From Pezizomycotina sp. ARF18 (lineage: Eukaryota > Ascomycota): a DNA stretch of 64,000 bases. Each line of letters begins with the position of its first letter. Positions within the stretch are counted from its first letter, which is position 1. The notes beneath the pieces were generated by a model that worked only from the letters and a program-made list of their open reading frames with translations, was not told where the DNA came from and searched no databases. Below are positions 59,891-64,000 of this stretch, one piece after another. Both the position numbers and the translations under genes were made by a program. Location: contig AZLU01000080.1 of assembly GCA_002224055.1 (NCBI GenBank), positions 103,548-167,547 on the forward strand, in the 5' to 3' direction.

Positions 59891-59917
59891 AAAAAAAAAA
59901 AAAAAAAAAAAAAAAAA
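59891..59917. repeat. Poly(A) tract, 27 nt
   Basis: A-run in the short convergent spacer between IRC3 and END3. Confidence 0.92.
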
Positions 59918-59936
59918 CAATATAGAAGGACGAATA

Positions 59937-61433
59937 CTACTATCTTTCGCTTTTCCTCGTCTATCTGCCGTCGCAGATCATCCAACACTTGATTGCGACC
60001 CTCTAATGAGCCTCTAGGGCATGTACCTGCTCTTTCATCAGTTCGATATCGCTCCTCACGCTCGCAAGACTGGCGGCGTTCTGAGCGCTGCCACGGCCTT
60101 CTTCCAAGTCTCGTAGCTCCCGCCGCTTATAATCGAGCATCATTCGAGTTCACGGCGGACCAACGCTGGTTTGGAATTCTGGTACCTCCTGGGCCGGAAT
60201 TACGGTTGGCAACAGCGGCTTCGGCGTCCGAGATCTTCTTCTCCAGTTCGGCAACTCCCGCTTTAGGCGAACTTCTTCCCAATCTTGTTCCTTGGTAACT
60301 GAAAAATCGGTACCTTTAGAAAAGAATCGTTAGTTAGCGAAAGCCAAGAAAGGACGCGCAGCTGTCCACCCGTCTTTAAAAGAAAAGGAAATATATACCT
60401 GAAGTTTATAGATGTTCTCCCTCCAACTCAAGGCGGTTCAGGTATCCTCAGCGAAGGCTCCTTTCTCGACGAGATTGTCCGTCCTCCTCGTAGATATTGG
60501 ACCTGACACTGCCGACATTGTCAGTTTATCTTATCTGTTCGAAAGAGGCACGCAGGAGGCGGGCACCGAGCGTGCATCCGGTAGCCTTCATGTCGTTGCT
60601 TGAGGATGTGTAGAAGTTTAACGTCTGGTCTTTGCCGATAGACGGGTTTGCGATTAGGGTTCACTAAATTCTATAACATCAATAAAAACCTGTCAATATT
60701 GTTTTATTCATTTCGTAAATTATCTAATATTTTCTCGGGGTGGAAGCGCAAACCATGCATGACGGACTTCGGTGTCGGGTACGTTCTCGTATTGTAGAGT
60801 TCTCTAGCGATTCGACTGCATATAAGGAAAATTTTTAGTAAAAATGTACAAATCTCAACACAATGAAGTGTAGGAAGCACGCGGTTTATGTACATGTGAC
60901 CTGCCCGTGCTATCCTGTTCGCGCTGTAAATCGCCTCGTACGTCCCCTTGTCACCGGGAGACATGTACCAGTCGAAACCGTCCTTTAAACCCGGCGCATC
61001 GTCGTCGTACTGGACCCTCTCGTACTTCCTGTCTGTGTTCGTGATAGCCTGTGTGCGCGACCAAATGCGATTTGCTTTCGGGATCAGGTAATCCGGGAGC
61101 CCTGTCGGGGATATCTGGCGAATCCTATGAAAGACAGCGTCAGCAGAACCCAACACATTTCGCTTTTTAAGAAATATGTTTCCTCCAATTTTCTTTTCCC
61201 CTTACCGAATCCAAAGCGTTGTATATAAGTTCATGGCGACGCAGAACTCCTCGAAATCCAGTGAGCCGTCATTGTCGACGTCCGCGAGGTCCCAGACCTT
61301 TTCGAGCTGCTTCTGGTTGAGGCCGGAGTTCTTGAGCACTCCCGCCGCCTGGTCGCCGTTGAGGTACTTGCCTCCCCCGGCGAGGCGGAGAAAATCTCCA
61401 GTACTTGTCGACTTCCCTTTGCTCTATACTCAT
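59937..61433 (-). CDS. END3: END3, actin cytoskeleton-regulatory complex protein, frameshifted
   Basis: ATG at 61433 gives [13 protein letters not shown], then (after missing bases at 61390-61405) [40 protein letters not shown] and [13 protein letters not shown]: a full first EH domain with an intact EF-hand loop. Next are [40 protein letters not shown] and [16 protein letters not shown], the second EH region (61090-60920). [12 protein letters not shown] lies at about 60630-60575. The C-terminal coiled coil has [47 protein letters not shown] and [13 protein letters not shown]. Domain order and length fit fungal End3, which works with Pan1 and Sla1 in endocytosis. The exact stop near 59937 is unclear because of an indel before the A-run. 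Introns are likely at about 61200 and 60850. Confidence 0.93.
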
Positions 61434-61766
61434 CGTGTCTGCCGTCGAAGAGTGGTGGTACCGGTGAAGGAGGGAATAGAGAAGCAGCGTTTTGTTGTGT
61501 TCCGGGCTAAAAAGAGTTACTTTCTGGGGGGTTGGGTGGGTGTTGAATGAATGGAATGAATGGGATTCGCGTGCAAAAATGGGTACGCTGTTGCCTGAGC
61601 TGGCCAGCAATTTATTACGAGAACTCCCCCCAGCCGGAAACAACTCACTTTTCGGCAAGAGAGCGGCTTATAAGAAAATTTTTAGAGCTTCCGCTTTATA
61701 TTTTTCAACTCGACCTATCAGCAGAAAGTTATAAGAGAAGAATCCACTCTTTTAATTCTTTTTCTC
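61434..61766. promoter_or_regulatory. Shared divergent promoter region, END3 / RRG7-like gene
   Basis: The presumed starts of END3 (-) and the RRG7-like gene (+) are about 333 bp apart. The spacer contains short repeated GAATG-type words near 61545-61560 and an AT-rich stretch at 61670-61765. No defined site recognised. Confidence 0.5.
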
Positions 61767-62487
61767 ATGATATCCAAAGGACGGTCCTCCGCTCCTTTCA
61801 CACGCGATCACGCCTGCTGAATAGCCACGACCACGACGATATCCCTTCCTTCCTCGAATACGCAAGCAGAGTTTCCCTGCCGCAACAGAACTACTTTCCA
61901 GGAACACTTTACGAGTACACCGTTTTGAAAGCTCTAAGCGACCTCTCCCCTTCATTCACTCTCTCGCGTCGGGTGTAGGGCGACCTAGAATCGACCTTTT
62001 CGGAGAATGGGCGCTCCCGCAGCCGCCTATTAACGTCGTTGTGCAATGCAAATTTTACAAAACCGAAGGACCGTCCGCCGTGCGTGACCTCATCGGCGCG
62101 ATCGTCTCGAGGGCCGGAAACCCGTACCAGCAGCGAGTTCTCGGGATCTTAGCCGGCAGGGGTAACTCACCGCGGGATACGCAATGCGCTGGTAGCTTCG
62201 AGGTTGCCGCTGGCGTTTCTCAAAGTGACGCCGGCGGTGCTGAACGATGCTAGGGATGGCCAATGCGGCGGAGGAATGATACAGCAGTTCGTCTGGAACC
62301 GCGCAGCGCAAGCACTTTACTTGCTGGATTCAGTGTGACGGGTGTGTACGGGAGAAGAATGAACATGTCCTCGAAAGTACGGATGCAGAGCAGAAAGCAA
62401 GAAGGACAAGGACGCGAGGAGGGCCAGGAAGCTCAAAAAGCTCAGGAAGAACAGGAACCAGAATTTACGAAGCTTCCCGACAGGTGA
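61767..62487 (+). CDS. RRG7: RRG7-like (DUF2034) mitochondrial protein with restriction-endonuclease-like fold, frameshifted
   Basis: From ATG 61767, with one early indel, the frame reads RTVLRSFHTRSRLLNSHDH, an Arg-rich N-terminus suitable for mitochondrial import, then PQQNYFPGTLYEYTVLKALS (61880-61930). After another indel come IDLFGEWALPQPPINVVVQC and KFYKTEGPSAVRDLIGAIVS. The pairing GT-LYEYTV, IDLFGEW and VVVQCK has the spacing of a PD-(D/E)xK nuclease-like core (Glu, Asp, Q-x-K). Then PLAFLKVTPAVLND, GGGMIQQFVWNRAAQALY and a Lys/Glu-rich tail ending at 62487. Yeast RRG7 is needed for respiratory growth; its molecular activity is not established. About four indels. A more general Mrr-like endonuclease-fold protein is the alternative. 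Confidence 0.8.
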
Positions 62488-63466
62488 TCTTAACATTTAA
62501 CGGCCGTCCGTGGAGCACGATTTACCGATCCTTGGAAAACCTTCATAACACGAAAATGATTGGGGAAAGCAACACTCTCACATCTCTCCATGAAACATGC
62601 CGCTTTTCCGGAAATCTCACGCTACCCGCTATAGCTTCGATAGAGCTTACTTAAGTATTGGCGGTTATATGAATGTTCTGTGGTTCGTTACCCCTTTTAT
62701 ATCACCATAACGCAACTCACGTCTAAAAGCATTAGCTTTAGTAGCAGGTGAATCGAGACACCATCCGGTCCCATCGAGCCCACGAAGAGGATCTTTCCCA
62801 TAAAAGATTCGGTAAGGTACCCACAGCGTTGGGGCTGAGGTAGCGGAAGGTTGACGTGATAATTGGGAAATTTATCAGAGAATCAAGAAGGCCGACTGTA
62901 CAGGACCGTAGATGCAAGATAAATCAAGAAAGCACTACATATTTCCAAAGCTTAACCACTAGAGTGGAAGCTTTTAGGAAGAAGATTTTTATAGCTGCTG
63001 TTCTCGAGCTTCATTTGACAGGCTTGTTTATCCATAACGACCGTGAAATCCCATGTCAACAAATGCTCCAATCTTGCCATCACAGTGTCGCATTCCCAAA
63101 AGAAGCTTTACTTCGTATATAATCACTCGTAATATGAGCTATTTAACAAATCCGAAAATCGAAATTGATTATCATATGCGGCATTGGCTTTGGCTAGTTG
63201 GTGTCTCGTGCTCTTGCATTGCCGTTTCAAGCTATCTTTTCGTATCTGTGAGTAGCATTCGGGAGAGTGGTCATAGAGCTATCATGGGAGCTTTGAGTCT
63301 TTTTTTAAAATCCCACACCCTCCCCCACCAAAAAAGTTAGCTCCAACAAAGAACAAACTACTAGCCATTATTACAATATCACATAATTACAGCAAATTAC
63401 TCATTACAATTCATTTCAAGGAAGAACAGCTATTACTCCGAGAATCTAGACTATAACAGCTTTATT
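62488..63466. other. Intergenic, nothing recognised
   Basis: Spacer between two plus-strand genes. Frames at 62856-63122 and 63053-63340 show no domain. 63340-63460 is AT-rich and likely holds the promoter of the tRNA synthetase gene. Confidence 0.55.
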
Positions 63467-64000
63467 ATGGCGGACGACGAGCTATCTGCCCGCCTCGAAG
63501 CCCTAGGCTTCCCCGACAAGTCTATCAAAGAGACCGTCAGAAAACGAAAAGCTCTCGCAAGCTCTCGCTAACATCCTCGACGAAGCCGACGTGCCCCAGG
63601 GTTCGGATCTGAAGCGGATCCGCCTCTACACCGCTTCTAACGGCCTTAGTACGGCGACGAAGACACACCCCGTGAAAAATCGGGCTACATTGCTAAAGCG
63701 ATCCGCGACGGGAGGTTAAGACGAAAATTCAGGTCGACGGTAAGGAAGGGACTCAAACTACTAAAAAAATCAAGCGATAAGAAGCTAATGGTTCTACCAC
63801 CTAGAGGCCGTAAAATTCGCCCGCAAAAACGAAGGCGACATCGACGCCAAGCCTTCGACGAAGCTGCGGCGTCGGCGTCAGCTTCACGAACGAGCAGGTG
63901 ATAGATAAAGTATCCGAGCTCCTGGGCCTCAGAAAGATACAATCGTCGGGAGCGGTACAGCGGGTTTCAAAGTCGATAGCCTCGCTTAAAGATTCGATGC
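63467..64000 (+). CDS. GLN4: Glutaminyl-tRNA synthetase, N-terminal part, cut by window end
   Basis: ATG at 63467 gives MADDELSARLEALGFPDKSI and KETVRK. After a missing base the frame reads NEKLSQALANILDEADVPQG, then LYTASNGL, and later EKSGYIAKAIRDGRL and KIQVDGKEGTQ-like sequence. The last part reads FARKNEGDIDAKAFDEA, CGVGVSFTNEQVIDKVSELL and a final lysine/serine stretch (pieces in shifted frames). This is the appended N-terminal domain of eukaryotic GlnRS (Pfam tRNA_synt_1c_R1/R2), which aids tRNA binding. The catalytic class I domain with HIGH and KMSKS would lie beyond the window. The enzyme charges tRNA-Gln in the cytosol. At least four indels in 530 bases of what should be an essential gene argue for sequence error. 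Confidence 0.82.

Noticed and set aside
1-64000. tRNA, rRNA, CRISPR arrays, bacterial-type operons
   Set aside because: I looked for B-box-like GGTTCGANTCC words, 5S-like segments and regularly spaced repeats and found none that hold up.
1-64000. The whole window as the cargo of a Starship
   Set aside because: The DUF3435 gene points left, so cargo would lie outside the window. The right half is ordinary housekeeping genes.

Overview
The window looks like nuclear DNA of a filamentous ascomycete (Pezizomycotina). Short spliceosomal introns (74-120 nt where I could place both ends) have GT-AG borders and TACTAAC/TACTAAT-type branch points. The recognisable proteins are of fungal type: END3, MDM35, IRC3, an RRG7-like protein, a rhodopsin-domain membrane protein, a DUF3445 protein and an SR140-like splicing factor. 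Intergenic DNA is AT-rich, with long pyrimidine stretches and homopolymers up to 32 nt. I saw no rRNA, tRNA, CRISPR array or bacterial-type operon.

Most conserved genes are interrupted by single-base deletions, often in short G, C or A runs. This includes genes expected to be important, such as END3, glutaminyl-tRNA synthetase, IRC3 and SR140. A tandem duplication near 38 kb has two copies that differ mainly by one-base indels. The simplest reading is an unpolished long-read assembly, so 'frameshifted' here should not be read as 'pseudogene' without checking. Gene ends below are therefore envelopes of chained reading frames, not clean CDS coordinates.

Layout. 0-2 kb: a minus-strand DUF3435 (Starship-captain-type tyrosine recombinase) gene running off the left edge. 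4-10.4 kb: two uncharacterised genes and a small RRM-like gene. 11.8-14.5 kb: SR140/U2SURP-like splicing factor. 16.2-17.8 kb: single-pass membrane protein with a Gln/Pro-rich tail. 21.4-22.9 kb: coiled-coil protein of unknown function. 25-28.3 kb: a PhzF-family enzyme and a rhodopsin-domain membrane protein. 31.7-35.4 kb: large coiled-coil protein with a SUMO-interaction-like motif. 36-39.4 kb: weak gene candidates and the tandem duplication. 42.8-44.9 kb: unknown charged protein. 44.9-50.5 kb: gene-poor. 50.6-53.1 kb: Ser/Gly-rich membrane protein.

53.8-64 kb is a compact housekeeping block: small membrane protein (+), DUF3445 protein (-), MDM35 (-), IRC3 (+), END3 (-), RRG7-like (+) and glutaminyl-tRNA synthetase (+, cut by the right edge). 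Three of these (MDM35, IRC3, RRG7) act in mitochondria. Two pairs, MDM35/IRC3 and END3/RRG7, are divergent across spacers of about 330-360 bp. I did not find a convincing new multi-gene system. The most interesting items are the DUF3435 gene, several unrecognised genes, and the evidence about sequence quality.
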